Assembly: GCA_963717195.1 (NCBI GenBank)
Contig: CAVQVR010000019.1
Location: 124,001 to 188,000, forward strand
DNA length: 64,000 nucleotides
Source of the DNA: JACDAE01 sp963717195
Lineage (GTDB): Bacteria; Chloroflexota; Ktedonobacteria; Ktedonobacterales; Ktedonobacteraceae
Direction: 5' to 3'
Part shown: one piece after another, positions 37,187 to 46,302 of the stretch
Layout: each line of letters starts with the position of its first letter
Numbering within the stretch: the first letter of the stretch is position 1
Translations under genes and position numbers: made by a program
Notes under the pieces: generated by a model
Seen by the model: only the letters and a program-made list of their open reading frames with translations
The model's database searches: none
What the model was told of the DNA's origin: nothing

Positions 37187-37984
37187 TCAAGCAAGGAGAT
37201 TGGATACAACACGAGCATCCTCAACAAATTTTGCCAGGCGCTTCTTATTTAAGTTCTCACGCAATATCCACCTGATATCGCTATCGTTCCAGGTAGCACA
37301 CTCACGCATCAAGGCAAAGCCCTGCTCCGGAGCGGAAACAGTGATCACACTTAACGTAAAACCCAATGTACGTTTTAATGTCCGAAAATCCTCACCTTTA
37401 CGTCCATCGATGGGCGCATGATGCAGACGCTCCAGAATGATATGCTGTAACTGCAAGGCTGTAGCCAGTATATCCGGCATATACAGCAACGTCTCTTCAG
37501 CAATCGTCGTGATCGCGGCACATTGTTGCCAGTAGTTCCCTTCGCTGGCTAAATACATAAGATGTTCGCCAGTTTCGTCAGGGACCGAGGCCAGGAGATG
37601 CTGATAGGCAGTCGCTACCCCCCGCCGTACGCGCCAGTGTGGGCTACAAGCATAACGACCAAGCAATTCGAACGTTTCTGCCTGCCAACCACGTTGTAAA
37701 GCTGCGCAGGCGCCAGAAGCGACAAGGCCACAAATCATGACAAACTCCGCTGGTGTATTGCTCACCACTTTTTGGGAGTCGCCATTGGTAAAATAATTCG
37801 TAAGAAATCGTACCGCATCAGGATGCCGGGAGACGGATGCTGCAAGAAGATAACTTACATCATTCGCAAGTTCCATATTTGCACGTGCTCCTGGCAGCCG
37901 ACCATTCTCACGCAGATAGAACTCTAGAGGCCGTTGACTACCTTTCAACGCCCTCTCTACCAGAGAAGATAGAGTGTCGTGCAT
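37187..37984 (-). CDS. HEAT/ARM-repeat-like helical protein
   Basis: 265 residues from the ATG at 37984 (AAGGAAG 7 bases upstream). It is all alpha-helical with repeated helix pairs: HWRVRRGVATAYQHLLASV, WQQCAAITTIAEETLL, RTLGFTLSVITVS, DIRWILRENLNKKRL. The pattern SDIRWILRENLNKKRLAK resembles HEAT-like PBS-lyase or DNA-alkylation-repair repeats. No catalytic residues are seen. Upstream is a 9-bp hairpin with a following T-run. Confidence 0.65.
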   Translation of the reverse strand: MHDTLSSLVERALKGSQRPLEFYLRENGRLPGARANMELANDVSYLLAASVSRHPDAVRFLTNYFTNGDSQKVVSNTPAEFVMICGLVASGACAALQRGWQAETFELLGRYACSPHWRVRRGVATAYQHLLASVPDETGEHLMYLASEGNYWQQCAAITTIAEETLLYMPDILATALQLQHIILERLHHAPIDGRKGEDFRTLKRTLGFTLSVITVSAPEQGFALMRECATWNDSDIRWILRENLNKKRLAKFVEDARVVSNLLA

Positions 37985-38003
37985 GCTTACACTTCCTTGC
38001 ACC

Positions 38004-38040
38004 CATAAAAAACTGCGTCCCGTCTCATTAGTGAGACGGG
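38004..38040 (-). terminator. Hairpin with T-run before the HEAT-like gene
   Basis: In the minus direction CCCGTCTCA and its exact complement (38032-38040/38019-38027) enclose a 4-base loop and are followed after 6 bases by TTTTTT. It could terminate the toroid-protein transcript or attenuate the HEAT-like gene. Confidence 0.5.
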
Positions 38041-38226
38041 TAGGAAGTCACATCCTCCTGCCACCATTTTATCACATCATTTTCTGATCTACGTTCATTT
38101 CTTATGCTACTGCACCCACGAGGATTGGTGTTCCGAAAACCTGCCAGCGTTCGAAGAGCCGAAGTCGGACAAGAATCTCTCAGGCTTGTTGTGACCGTTG
38201 TTGAGGTAAGCCCAGTATTGGGCCAG

Positions 38227-39633
38227 TTAGGAAGAGCGCCCTCGAAGTTTTGCTTGGATGCTGCCTACTAATATAGACACTTTCTGATTAAAAAGGCAAG
38301 TATCAAACCACTTTAGAAGGCCAAAACTAGCCAATCCGATAGAAATAATGGTCCACCAAAATTGGAGTTGATCGTTATAGCTCAGTAGTTTTCCATACCA
38401 TCCTTGTAAAGTTGGGAAAAGTTGTACTAAGGGGATAAATCGGAGAAAGAGGCTCAGAGAAAGTATACTAAGGAGCATGACAAGGAGATTTCGCTGACGT
38501 CTGGCATTTCGTAGAAGTTTTTGCTGTGTGGCCACACGAATAGTAGCATATCTATGCCAATTATATAAAGACCAAAGAGCATAAGCGGTAGTAAATGAAA
38601 GGGCGTGCCCTCTTGTATGTCCATAATTTTCGTGTCCCCAGCCCTGTTCTTTTGTGAGCCTGTTGCACTGAAACCATTGAATAGGAGCAAAGCAAATATC
38701 ATCGAATGGATCACATTTCATTGCTAGCAAAGGAATCACGAATGAGGGAGTAAAAGTCACGATAGTCATAGCAGGTCCATGTACAGGAGCTCTTACAACA
38801 ATGTGTCTAAATGTCCATATACCTGGATGTCTCATCCGAGCAGAGTCGTGGAGTGTTTGTCTCAGATAGATCTGTCCCCCCTTAATCAGCTCTTTATCTT
38901 CATCTTGAGGATCGTTAGCTTCGTTAAGTGCCCAAATTGCACAAAGGGTTGCGGTTGGATCTGCTTCACTTCTCTCCTCTATTTGTTCTTCCCAGTAAAT
39001 GGATTTCCCACTTCTATGCCCAGATTTACGAATCAGTTCGATCGTGTTAGTACTTGCCTTGTTGATTTTTCTCAGTTCAGTTTCCGTCAAATTGATACCG
39101 GAGGAAGGTGTAATAACACATCGAAGGGCATGTAAGACTATGCCCGTTGTAAAAAGATTTATAAGGTCATCAGGGTACCGACCCCAGCCACCATTTTCTT
39201 GGCGCTGATCAACCAACCACAGCGCACTTCGCTTAATCTCATTAAGTTGATCACCTTTATATCCTGTCCCTAACAAAGCCCAAATAGCTAACCCTGTAAT
39301 CCATGGAGACGCGCCTTCCGCGGCATCCCATGCGGCTTCTTCTACATGTTCTACTCGACCGCTGTAGACAACATTAGCTTCGCTCTTTAGCAAAAGAATT
39401 GTTTCTTGGAAACGCCTACATAACTCATCCGAGAGCTTATCGATATAATGAAGAGCGAGCAGCGTTGTCGCTGTTGTTGAGGTAAAGAAAGCAGAATTTC
39501 CTTCTTTTGCACAAGTAAGACAAAGAGGAACTCCTTTCCCATCAACAAAACTTGTCCTTAGTGCATCTACACTTTCTATAAATGCCCTTGAGGTTGGGGT
39601 GATCCAGATTGAGCTACGGCTGTTGGTAGCCAT
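38227..39633 (-). CDS. Terpenoid-cyclase/prenyltransferase-type alpha/alpha-toroid protein with two C-terminal membrane helices
   Basis: 468 residues. The soluble part (about 15-370) shows toroid repeats (WITGLAIWALLGTGYKG; ALWLVDQRQENGGWGRYPDD; TTGIVLHALRCV; PTATLCAIWALNEAND; RGHALSFTTAYALWSLYNW). There is no squalene-cyclase DxDD motif and no clear zinc triad. Two hydrophobic segments (about 383-402 and 420-440) anchor it. It lies 49 bases downstream of a cytidine deaminase on the same strand, so the two are probably cotranscribed. Its function is unknown; a defence or signalling role is only a guess. Confidence 0.7.
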   Translation of the reverse strand: MATNSRSSIWITPTSRAFIESVDALRTSFVDGKGVPLCLTCAKEGNSAFFTSTTATTLLALHYIDKLSDELCRRFQETILLLKSEANVVYSGRVEHVEEAAWDAAEGASPWITGLAIWALLGTGYKGDQLNEIKRSALWLVDQRQENGGWGRYPDDLINLFTTGIVLHALRCVITPSSGINLTETELRKINKASTNTIELIRKSGHRSGKSIYWEEQIEERSEADPTATLCAIWALNEANDPQDEDKELIKGGQIYLRQTLHDSARMRHPGIWTFRHIVVRAPVHGPAMTIVTFTPSFVIPLLAMKCDPFDDICFAPIQWFQCNRLTKEQGWGHENYGHTRGHALSFTTAYALWSLYNWHRYATIRVATQQKLLRNARRQRNLLVMLLSILSLSLFLRFIPLVQLFPTLQGWYGKLLSYNDQLQFWWTIISIGLASFGLLKWFDTCLFNQKVSILVGSIQAKLRGRSS

Positions 39634-39681
39634 TATATGCTCCTACTCATGAGATAATGAACTATGACTATATACGACAGT

Positions 39682-40122
39682 TCAAATGTCAAGGCGAAAA
39701 GCAAATGGAAGGAGATCATCTAGGTGCAAATCTTTGTCAATACCATCTACATAGTACACAGCTTCAGGAGCAAGTTCTGCCAGCCATTGTCGGCAGGCAC
39801 CACATGGAGAGCGTGAGGAGGGAGGATCCTCAGGAGAGGCATCAATACATGCAACTGCTACTTGGCTGATAATTGGCGAAGTTCTCAACTGTTCATTTTG
39901 AGACGAATCGTTTCTATAAGATGTACAAGCCGCTGCTAGAGCATTTCGTTCAGCACAAAGGGATAATCCATACGAAGCATTTTCTACATTCACCCCGGTG
40001 ACAATGCGAGGTCCCTCAGTTGTTTCTACTACAAGCGCTGCACCTACACGGAAATGCGAGTAAGGAGCATACGCGCGAAGTGCTGCCTTGCGTGCTAAAG
40101 CTAGTAAGTCTTCTCGATGCAT
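39682..40122 (-). CDS. cdd: Cytidine deaminase
   Basis: 146 residues, tetrameric-type length. The zinc-binding motifs are complete: CAERNALAAAC and PCGACRQWLAEL. The N-terminal AYAPYSHFRVGAALV and GVNVENASYGLSLC are diagnostic. It converts cytidine or deoxycytidine to uridine in pyrimidine salvage. It leads an operon with the alpha/alpha-toroid protein. The start has GGAAG nearby. Confidence 0.93.
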   Translation of the reverse strand: MHREDLLALARKAALRAYAPYSHFRVGAALVVETTEGPRIVTGVNVENASYGLSLCAERNALAAACTSYRNDSSQNEQLRTSPIISQVAVACIDASPEDPPSSRSPCGACRQWLAELAPEAVYYVDGIDKDLHLDDLLPFAFRLDI

Positions 40123-40590
40123 ATTGTTCTTCCTTGGAAGCTCTATTGGGGTTCCGTTCTACGAACCCTATCTATATAAACCAAATAAGTGTATTCATTA
40201 TACTCTTTCCCATCTTATTATAGCATTTCTCTTCCTTGCAAGTTCCTGAGCCCAAATAGTCAGCTCACCGATCTGCTGGCCAGTACTCCGGAGTAGCGCG
40301 ATCTGTGAGAGCGGTAATCAGCCTTGGGATAATGGTGTGATAGTTGGTTACAACAATGTGACAACGCCATGATAAACTTTTACGTGTATCCTAGCCTTTC
40401 TCATTGTTCTGTCTGATCAAGGATGTTGATCATATTCTTCCCACCAAGTATATTTACTATAAGCAAATAGCACCTGCTTGTCAGATGTACATGCTTGAGC
40501 CTGAAGAGGAGTGTATCACATCTTCGGAGAAATGAGCAACTTCTCAGGGAAAAACGGACACATTTTCAGGAAAGCTACCACACATGGTAG

Positions 40591-40677
40591 TTTGCATGAC
40601 CCCTCGAACAGAAACGAGCGTGAAAAGAAGGAATGTTCGATAGCTCATGCAAAAATAGTTGTGTGAACCATCGAACA
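40591..40677. repeat. Left-margin cluster of 20-bp repeats (candidate TnsB sites)
   Basis: Three related sequences: 40591-40610 (reverse; complement of TGTTCGAGGGGTCATGCAAA), 40634-40653 (forward, TGTTCGATAGCTCATGCAAA) and 40659-40677 (reverse). They match the repeats at 50291-50353. Copies 1 and 3 are inverted relative to that right cluster, as expected for the two ends of one element. Confidence 0.6.
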
Positions 40678-40987
40678 CTTTTGCCAAAGTTCTCTCGATA
40701 GGAAGTTGTCGGCTCCGTTTTTCTAGCTAACGAGAGCCAACAAAGAGGCAAGGATGTACTCTATGTTTCGTGAAGTAAATTTTTTCACTCCACGTCACCA
40801 CGCCAAACAGCTTGACCTGGGGAACATTACACCTCTGTCAGTAGCATCCATGATGAAGGGGTGTGTCATACGTTTTGTGGAGTAGACCTCGTTCCTTTGA
40901 ATGAGTTGTTCAAAACGGCTTCATATCAGCCATGAAGCACTTCTGTCAGTGGCATCTATGGTTCTATCGCCAAAAAGGGTGTGTCAT

Positions 40988-41031
40988 ACGGCACACCCTT
41001 TACGCTCAAATCCCTGTAAAGGGTATGCCGT
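40988..41031 (-). terminator. Hairpin downstream of the pentapeptide-repeat gene
   Basis: A 16-bp stem with one mismatch (ACGGCACACCCTTTAC against its near-complement) and a 12-base loop lies just past the stop at 41085. In the minus direction a TTTTT follows after about 10 bases. It is the probable end of the transposon operon. Confidence 0.5.
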
Positions 41032-41084
41032 GACGGTTGCCCCTTTGTAACTTCAAAATCTAGTTAGGGACAACGTAGAGTTCT

Positions 41085-42644
41085 TTAAGGCTTCGATTCT
41101 TGTTGAGAGGAAGCAGTATTGCTTCCACCTGGATCAGAGGGCGGTATATTCTCTTGAGCAGATGGAGCCAACTGAGATTGCATATCGTTGCTTTGCGGTG
41201 GCGAGGAAGGTACAACGGAGGACTGAGATGAATTGGTTGTAGAGTCTTCATCAACGATGGCCCCTTTTGCTTTACAGGCTGCTAACATCTCTTCCGTCAA
41301 TCCTTTAACTCTCTGTAAGTTGGTACCTTTAAGCAGAGCCCCGTTCAGATTGGCTCTGCTGAGATCAGCTCCACTCAGGTCAGCCTCACTAAGATCAGCT
41401 CCACTGAAGTAGACCCCGCTGAGATCGGCCTTACGGAACTTAGCCCTGCTGAGATTAGCCTCGCTGAGCATAGCTCCGTTGAGTTTGGCCAGGTGGAAAT
41501 TGACCCCACTAAGGGTGGCACCGCTGAGATGCACCCCACTGAGGGTGGTCCAACTGAGGGTGACTCCGCTGAGAGTAGCCTTGATGAGTGTAGCTCCACT
41601 CAGGTTAGCCCTACTAAGATCGACTTTACTGAGATCTGCTCCATTAAGGTTAGCCCCACTGAGATCTGCTTCATTAAGGTTAGCCTCACTGAGATCTGCT
41701 CCATTGAGATCGGCTTCAACAAGCCTAGCTTTCATGAGCTTAGCTCTACTGAGATCAGCCTTTTCAAGATTAGCCCTACTAAGATCAGCCTTTTCAAGAT
41801 GGGCACCGCTGAGATTAACCTTTTCAAGATTAGCTTTTCGTAAGACCGCTTCAGGCATCCAAATTTGTCTGAGATCAGCTCCACTGAGGTAAGCAGTATC
41901 TAATTGAATACCTGTTGCATCAAGAGACTGAGGTTCTCTCTCCTGATGACTTCGAGCAAGTGGGAAAGCTTCTTTGAAGACAACAATCAATGCTTGTCTA
42001 AGCGTGGTGAGTGGAATGGCAATAGTTGGATCTTTTGGGGGGTGCGGTGTTTTCGGAAGACGCAGATGCGCAACGGCCAGATCAAAGGTCTGGGTGTAAA
42101 ACTGTTCATAGCCTGATCGCAAGAAGGTTCGTAGGAGAATAGCAGCACCAACCCTAGCCCCTTCCTTATCGTCTCCTAGTCCCGTCACAGCGGCCTGGAA
42201 GCGCTCTTCTGCTCGCTTTTCCAGCTCAATTTGGCGCTCTTTCAATTCTTTGTCTTGCGCATCTCGACGCTCTTTCAATTCTTTGTCTTGCGCATCTCGA
42301 CGCTCCCTACGCCACCGCCAGAGGCCCAAGAGTGCGCCGATGACAATCACCAGAGTCGAGAGGAAACTGGAGAGAATCGTTGCTGCATTGCTCCACAACC
42401 AATTGCCCCATGTATGCTGCTGTCCAGTAACCTGTTGGGTGAGTTGCTCTTTGTTCAATGCGGTGGCAGTCGCATCTTCAGTTGGTGTTACCTGCACCAT
42501 GACTACGTTTGGTGCCGCTGTTTCCCGCGTGGTTTCTTGTGCGTTCGCTGTTGACAGTGGAATCAAAGTCAGGCACGTCAGAAGCAACAGTATGTTGACA
42601 CTAGCAATGCCAATATTCCATAGATGTTTCTTGAACCAATGCAT
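41085..42644 (-). CDS. Membrane-anchored pentapeptide-repeat protein
   Basis: 519 residues from the ATG at 42644 (GGAGG 8 bases upstream). A signal-like helix (about 8-32) and a second transmembrane helix (about 88-110) are followed by a charged coiled coil with an exact duplication of ERRDAQDKELK. A helical domain at ~130-235 leads into about 40 pentapeptide repeats (ADLSGANL-type, ~240-455), forming a right-handed beta helix. The tail is Ser/Gln/Pro-rich. It is the last gene of the Tn7-like locus, 170 bases after the third TniQ. Its role in the element is unknown; a cargo function is plausible. Confidence 0.8.
   Translation of the reverse strand: MHWFKKHLWNIGIASVNILLLLTCLTLIPLSTANAQETTRETAAPNVVMVQVTPTEDATATALNKEQLTQQVTGQQHTWGNWLWSNAATILSSFLSTLVIVIGALLGLWRWRRERRDAQDKELKERRDAQDKELKERQIELEKRAEERFQAAVTGLGDDKEGARVGAAILLRTFLRSGYEQFYTQTFDLAVAHLRLPKTPHPPKDPTIAIPLTTLRQALIVVFKEAFPLARSHQEREPQSLDATGIQLDTAYLSGADLRQIWMPEAVLRKANLEKVNLSGAHLEKADLSRANLEKADLSRAKLMKARLVEADLNGADLSEANLNEADLSGANLNGADLSKVDLSRANLSGATLIKATLSGVTLSWTTLSGVHLSGATLSGVNFHLAKLNGAMLSEANLSRAKFRKADLSGVYFSGADLSEADLSGADLSRANLNGALLKGTNLQRVKGLTEEMLAACKAKGAIVDEDSTTNSSQSSVVPSSPPQSNDMQSQLAPSAQENIPPSDPGGSNTASSQQESKP
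42237..42302. repeat. 33-bp tandem duplication in the pentapeptide-repeat gene
   Basis: Two exact copies of a 33-base unit (containing TTCAATTCTTTGTCTTGCGC) encode the duplicated ERRDAQDKELK in the coiled coil. The unit is in frame. Confidence 0.85.
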
Positions 42645-42825
42645 AGCCAGAGCCTCCACAACATATCATATTTCTTCAGATATTCTATCTGAAAAGACGC
42701 AAGTTATCGAAGAATCTCCAATGCAGAATTAGGTTGCATGTCAAACCTCAGTATCTAGTTCTCATGCTCCTAGTGTTGCATCTGCAGCTCCAGTGGCAAG
42801 AAAGTGCTAGCGGAGCGTTTGAAGA

Positions 42826-43713
42826 TCAAGGCTGTAATTCAGCACTGATATCCTTTGGAGAAATGCCGATACTTACCAGAATGTCAACAACATAGCTAAG
42901 GGAAAGATCCATCGTGAAGTTTGTCACTTCCTTTGTCCGACCATGAGCAAGTTTCAACTCAAGAGGTTGTTGCCTGCTCATAGAACGACGAGCAAAAGAC
43001 AAGATGTCTGCTTTCAATTCATATGTCCCTTTCGTAAGAAAAAACTCATAAAGAGCGGAGAGTTCGCATTCTAACGTCACACGGTCCGGCGAGATCTGAA
43101 GACAAGGCAACTGTGCCCAATCCAAACCACATGCAAAGCACGCAAACGGCGGTCTTCCTTGGAAGAATAGAATGAGTGGTCTTCCACAGGTACAATGCGT
43201 TTGGAAGGCGACTTGGTGCAAAGGACAATAGCTCAGATGGAGTAAGGTCACAGTACGCCTGATAGTATGAGCCTGCTTCATACATACTGGGCAGATCCGA
43301 AACATCAGACCAGGAGTCATTTCTTGATCAGGACGACTACGAAAACGCAGTAAGGAGAGGTTGGCACTCCTTCGACGACCAAGCAACAGTCCTGGATGTG
43401 GATCGTGAGAAGCATAGAGTCGCGCGAGTTCCATGGCATAGGTCGTAGCAAGAAGGCATTCCTGGGAAACCATGAGCAATTGAGCGAAGTACGCAAGAAT
43501 TGATGATGGCACTACAATCAAGGAAGAGCCAGGGCCAAAACCTGGGTGATCAGTCGAATGGAGAAGATACCGAAAGGTGACTCCACTCTCCCAATGATTG
43601 GCCTCATCGCAGCGAAGGAGCACGCTAGCAAGCCATTCATCTTGATATGGTGTCACCCGATGCGGAAAGGTACCCTGCCAAACCGATTCAGATATATGGA
43701 CATGTTGCATCAT
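42826..43713 (-). CDS. TniQ-family target-selection protein (third copy)
   Basis: 295 residues. The N-terminal TniQ core is FPHRVTPYQDEWLASVLLRC then DEANHWESG. The zinc modules are CPVCMKQAHTIRR, CPLHQ, CTCGRPL and CFACGL (about residues 145-215). The C-terminal helical part ends with LSLSYVVDILVSIGIS, matching the end of the second copy. The ATG at 43713 overlaps the stop of the second copy (ATGA), so the genes are coupled. TniQ proteins recruit TnsC to a target chosen by DNA sequence or by a guide complex. This copy shares LLLRCDE(V/A)NHW with its two neighbours, so the three are paralogues. Confidence 0.85.
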   Translation of the reverse strand: MMQHVHISESVWQGTFPHRVTPYQDEWLASVLLRCDEANHWESGVTFRYLLHSTDHPGFGPGSSLIVVPSSILAYFAQLLMVSQECLLATTYAMELARLYASHDPHPGLLLGRRRSANLSLLRFRSRPDQEMTPGLMFRICPVCMKQAHTIRRTVTLLHLSYCPLHQVAFQTHCTCGRPLILFFQGRPPFACFACGLDWAQLPCLQISPDRVTLECELSALYEFFLTKGTYELKADILSFARRSMSRQQPLELKLAHGRTKEVTNFTMDLSLSYVVDILVSIGISPKDISAELQP

Positions 43714-44516
43714 TGCGCCGCCCACGGAACAAGGTCCAAACTCACCAGTAAATCAACCAAGTAGCCAAGTGAAGCTTTTGTTAACTCATAGTGTTCCACT
43801 GCTTTGACTCTTCCATCAAGACACTTCAAACGGCTCACTTTTCCCCCCTTTAAGTGCAGACGAATACGTTGCAAAGATTGCGAGAGCAGCAATGGTGTTC
43901 CTTCAGCAAGGAAAAATGCATACCAAGATAAAATTTTTTGTTCCAGTGCGATACGCTCAGGCGAAGCTAGTTTGTGAGGGAGGGCTGCCCAGTCCAAACT
44001 ACACGTTGGGCAGGTGAAAGGCCGTGTCTGTGGAGAAAAAAGATGCAAGAGGGAGCCGCATTGGCAGGCGTTCGCGAGAGTAACGTGGTGAAGCGGGCAA
44101 AGCGTGATATGAGGCAAGACCAATACGCGTCTGAGCAATCGTACTTCTCTCAAGCATACAGGGCACACGTGAAATGAAAACCTCATGCTCAATTGCCTCG
44201 CATGAGGAGTTGCAGTCCCAGAGAGGCGGGCGAGTTCGGCCTGATAGGTCGTGGCAAGAAGAAGGTCTCTGGAAACAGCCAGAACCTGTGCCAGACAGTC
44301 CAAGATCAGAGAAGACACCGTGATCATACTGGAACTTTTCGATGAGGATGTTCTGCCAGTTGTACGAAAGAGGTAAGACAAGGTTGTCTTACTTTCCCAA
44401 TGATTTACTTCATCACAACGTAGGAGAAGCCCAGGCAGCCACTCATCTGGCAGTGGCATAACACACTGTGGGAAGGTGTTTTGCCAGGCAATCTCGTTCA
44501 GGAATATCTTGTCCAT
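43710..44516 (-). CDS. TniQ-family target-selection protein (second copy)
   Basis: 268 residues from the ATG at 44516, which overlaps the stop of the first copy by one base (TGATG); a GGAGAAG lies upstream. The core is FPQCVMPLPDEWLPGLLLRC then DEVNHWES. The zinc modules are CPVCLREVRLLRR, CPLHHVTL, CQCGSLL and CPTCSLDW. The C-terminal KASLGYLVDLLVSLDL resembles that of the third copy. It is shorter than a typical TnsD, similar to TniQ of CRISPR-associated and Tn5053-type elements. Confidence 0.85.
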   Translation of the reverse strand: MDKIFLNEIAWQNTFPQCVMPLPDEWLPGLLLRCDEVNHWESKTTLSYLFRTTGRTSSSKSSSMITVSSLILDCLAQVLAVSRDLLLATTYQAELARLSGTATPHARQLSMRFSFHVCPVCLREVRLLRRVLVLPHITLCPLHHVTLANACQCGSLLHLFSPQTRPFTCPTCSLDWAALPHKLASPERIALEQKILSWYAFFLAEGTPLLLSQSLQRIRLHLKGGKVSRLKCLDGRVKAVEHYELTKASLGYLVDLLVSLDLVPWAAQ

Positions 44517-45361
44517 CAACCGCTTTCTTCTCCCCAGAAGATGACCTTTGGATCATTGTAGAGATGATATTTGACCAGATTGAGCACAAGGAAACAGAGC
44601 GAAGGAACCTGATTTGACGCCAGACGCGGATAGGGGCTTTTTGGGTCGTCACTTCGCTTAGGAGGGAACTTCCTTTCCCGGATAATCTCTTCTTGCCATG
44701 CATACACTACTGCATGAAATGCTTTGTCCATGAGAACAGGATTGCCACAAAAGTAAAAGTACTCGTAACAGGAGAGGATTTGACGGGTAACCGCAATTCG
44801 CTCAGGGGTTGGAGAAACTTTGGGGAGATCAGCCCAAGCTTTTCCACAAGCAGAACAAGTAAAGGGCAATGCTTGCAAGTCGAAGAGACGTAAAGGGGTC
44901 CCGCACTGACAGATCGAGAGCAAAGTGACTTGATGCCAGGGGCAGTACAACACATACAGCAAAGCCAACGTTCGCTTGAGAAAATGCTTCTCTGCGAGAC
45001 ATGCCGGACAAACCCGAAACGTCAAAGACGGCCTCAAGTCTCCTGGAAGTGGATGGAGGAGGCCATAGTAGCGAGTCAGTTCGGGTAGATAGGTGGTGTT
45101 ACGAACTTCTTGTACAGGGAGATCTAACAACGAAGCGATGTACTCGACTTGCTGATGAGTAGGCACACTGAGAGAAGGGAGCATTGGTGGTCTCATCGAA
45201 CCGGTGGCTTGTTTGAGAGAGGTCCAGGTTGTTCCACTTACCCAGTGGTTGACCTCATCGCAGCGAAGTAACAACCCAGCAAACCATTCCTCGTACAGTG
45301 GAGTTACGCGATGAGGGAAAGTAGCTCGCCAGCCAGGGTCACTGAAAGCCATGGTATTCAT
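44516..45361 (-). CDS. TniQ-family target-selection protein (first copy)
   Basis: 281 residues from the ATG at 45361, preceded by AGGAGG and overlapping the TnsC stop. The core is FPHRVTPLYEEWFAGLLLRC then DEVNHWVSG. The zinc modules are CPACLAEKHFLKR, CPWHQVTL, CQCGTPL and CSACGKAW. The C-terminal half differs from the other two copies (WQEEIIRERKFPPKRSDD; PSLCFLVLNLVKYHLYN), so its target or partner is probably different. Confidence 0.88.
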   Translation of the reverse strand: MNTMAFSDPGWRATFPHRVTPLYEEWFAGLLLRCDEVNHWVSGTTWTSLKQATGSMRPPMLPSLSVPTHQQVEYIASLLDLPVQEVRNTTYLPELTRYYGLLHPLPGDLRPSLTFRVCPACLAEKHFLKRTLALLYVLYCPWHQVTLLSICQCGTPLRLFDLQALPFTCSACGKAWADLPKVSPTPERIAVTRQILSCYEYFYFCGNPVLMDKAFHAVVYAWQEEIIRERKFPPKRSDDPKSPYPRLASNQVPSLCFLVLNLVKYHLYNDPKVIFWGEESG

Positions 45362-46302
45362 CAACCTACCTCCTGATTTGGAGGCAATTCTTCAGGAGGA
45401 AGAGCATCAATGATGGTCATCTCATCACGCCGCAGAATCATCAATTCAGCCGCCGCCTGGAGCGTCTCCGCCGTGACATTCGTGACCCCTTGCTCATAGG
45501 TACGTCGAAGCGATATCGTCACCAGTCTGGTCAAATGATCCATAGTCACACGACCCGTTGCATCAGGGTCAAGGATGGGGTGAGTTAACCACCCAAAAAT
45601 GGTGTCAGCCCAGAGACGCAACTGGAGATCGGGCAACTGGCTCCGATAAAGATCTTCAAATGCCGTCAAGATCAATCGCACCTCATCAGCAGTGTGACCT
45701 AGAACGGTACAGATCGGTCGTTCGGTATCCAAACGACGACGAAATTGCCGCCAGAGGACTTCAGGTCGCGCAAAGACCTCTTTGAATGGTGTCACATTCC
45801 CACTGTGAGCAACCACTAAACAGAGACCGATTGGGTGCTCATACGGTGGAGCGGCAAGGTTATCGGTTAGTTTCTTGAGAAAGGCGAGATGATGCCGTGA
45901 GAAATCCTGGGCATCATCTGCAACAATACATTCGACCCCTGTTGAAGCCATGATCTCAACAAGCCAGGTACGACGCGCATACCAGGGCATCTTGGGAACC
46001 ACACCGAAGGCATCTGAAAGCGCATAGCCCAGTGCCTGCTCAGTTGCTCCATCCTCCGGTGCCCGGATCGAGAGCACCGGAAGAAACGTTTTTCCATTTG
46101 CTTCTTTGTACGCTCCACTGTGCCTCACAAAGTCATGGATTCCCAGCGACTTCCCGCTACCAGGGACCGCAGCGATGATATGCCAACTCCGATTCTGTCG
46201 CGCATTCTGCAATATTCCTTGAAAACGTTTCTCAAAGGGGGTCAAGATGAAATTCCTCTGCAAAACAAAGGGAGGGCGTTCCTGCTCATCAGCAAGTGGC
46301 AT
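45361..46302 (-). CDS. TnsC-like AAA+ ATPase
   Basis: 313 residues from the third ATG of a cluster (46302), which has GAGGAG 9 bases upstream. Walker A AAVPGSGKSLG (about residues 44-54) and Walker B CIVADDAQDF identify a TniB/TnsC-type AAA+ protein. These form a filament on target DNA, linking TniQ to the transposase and conferring target immunity. It overlaps the transposase tail by about 14 bases and the first TniQ by the stop codon, so the operon is tightly coupled. Confidence 0.92.
   Translation of the reverse strand: MPLADEQERPPFVLQRNFILTPFEKRFQGILQNARQNRSWHIIAAVPGSGKSLGIHDFVRHSGAYKEANGKTFLPVLSIRAPEDGATEQALGYALSDAFGVVPKMPWYARRTWLVEIMASTGVECIVADDAQDFSRHHLAFLKKLTDNLAAPPYEHPIGLCLVVAHSGNVTPFKEVFARPEVLWRQFRRRLDTERPICTVLGHTADEVRLILTAFEDLYRSQLPDLQLRLWADTIFGWLTHPILDPDATGRVTMDHLTRLVTISLRRTYEQGVTNVTAETLQAAAELMILRRDEMTIIDALPPEELPPNQEVG

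Larger units (their letters stand above)
40123..41084. other. Gene-free interval containing repeats of the left transposon margin
   Basis: 962 bases with no convincing gene. It holds the TnsB-site-like repeats at 40591-40677, a direct repeat (CTGTCAGT(A/G)GCATC(C/T)ATG followed by GGGTGTGTCATACG) at about 40833-40876 and 40942-40990, and the hairpin at 40988-41031. The first ~400 bases are otherwise featureless. Confidence 0.45.

Noticed and set aside
38130..38170. tRNA-like GTTCGAA segment
   Set aside because: No acceptor or D-arm can be formed around it; no tRNA gene was found anywhere in the window.
40123..41084. Possible CRISPR array near the Tn7-like element
   Set aside because: Only two imperfect direct repeats, ~110 bases apart and with unequal spacing, are present. 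No regular repeat-spacer pattern or Cas gene exists in the window.
41375..41892. Long plus-strand open frames opposite the pentapeptide-repeat gene
   Set aside because: They are the antisense of a repetitive coding sequence and have no Shine-Dalgarno or known domain.
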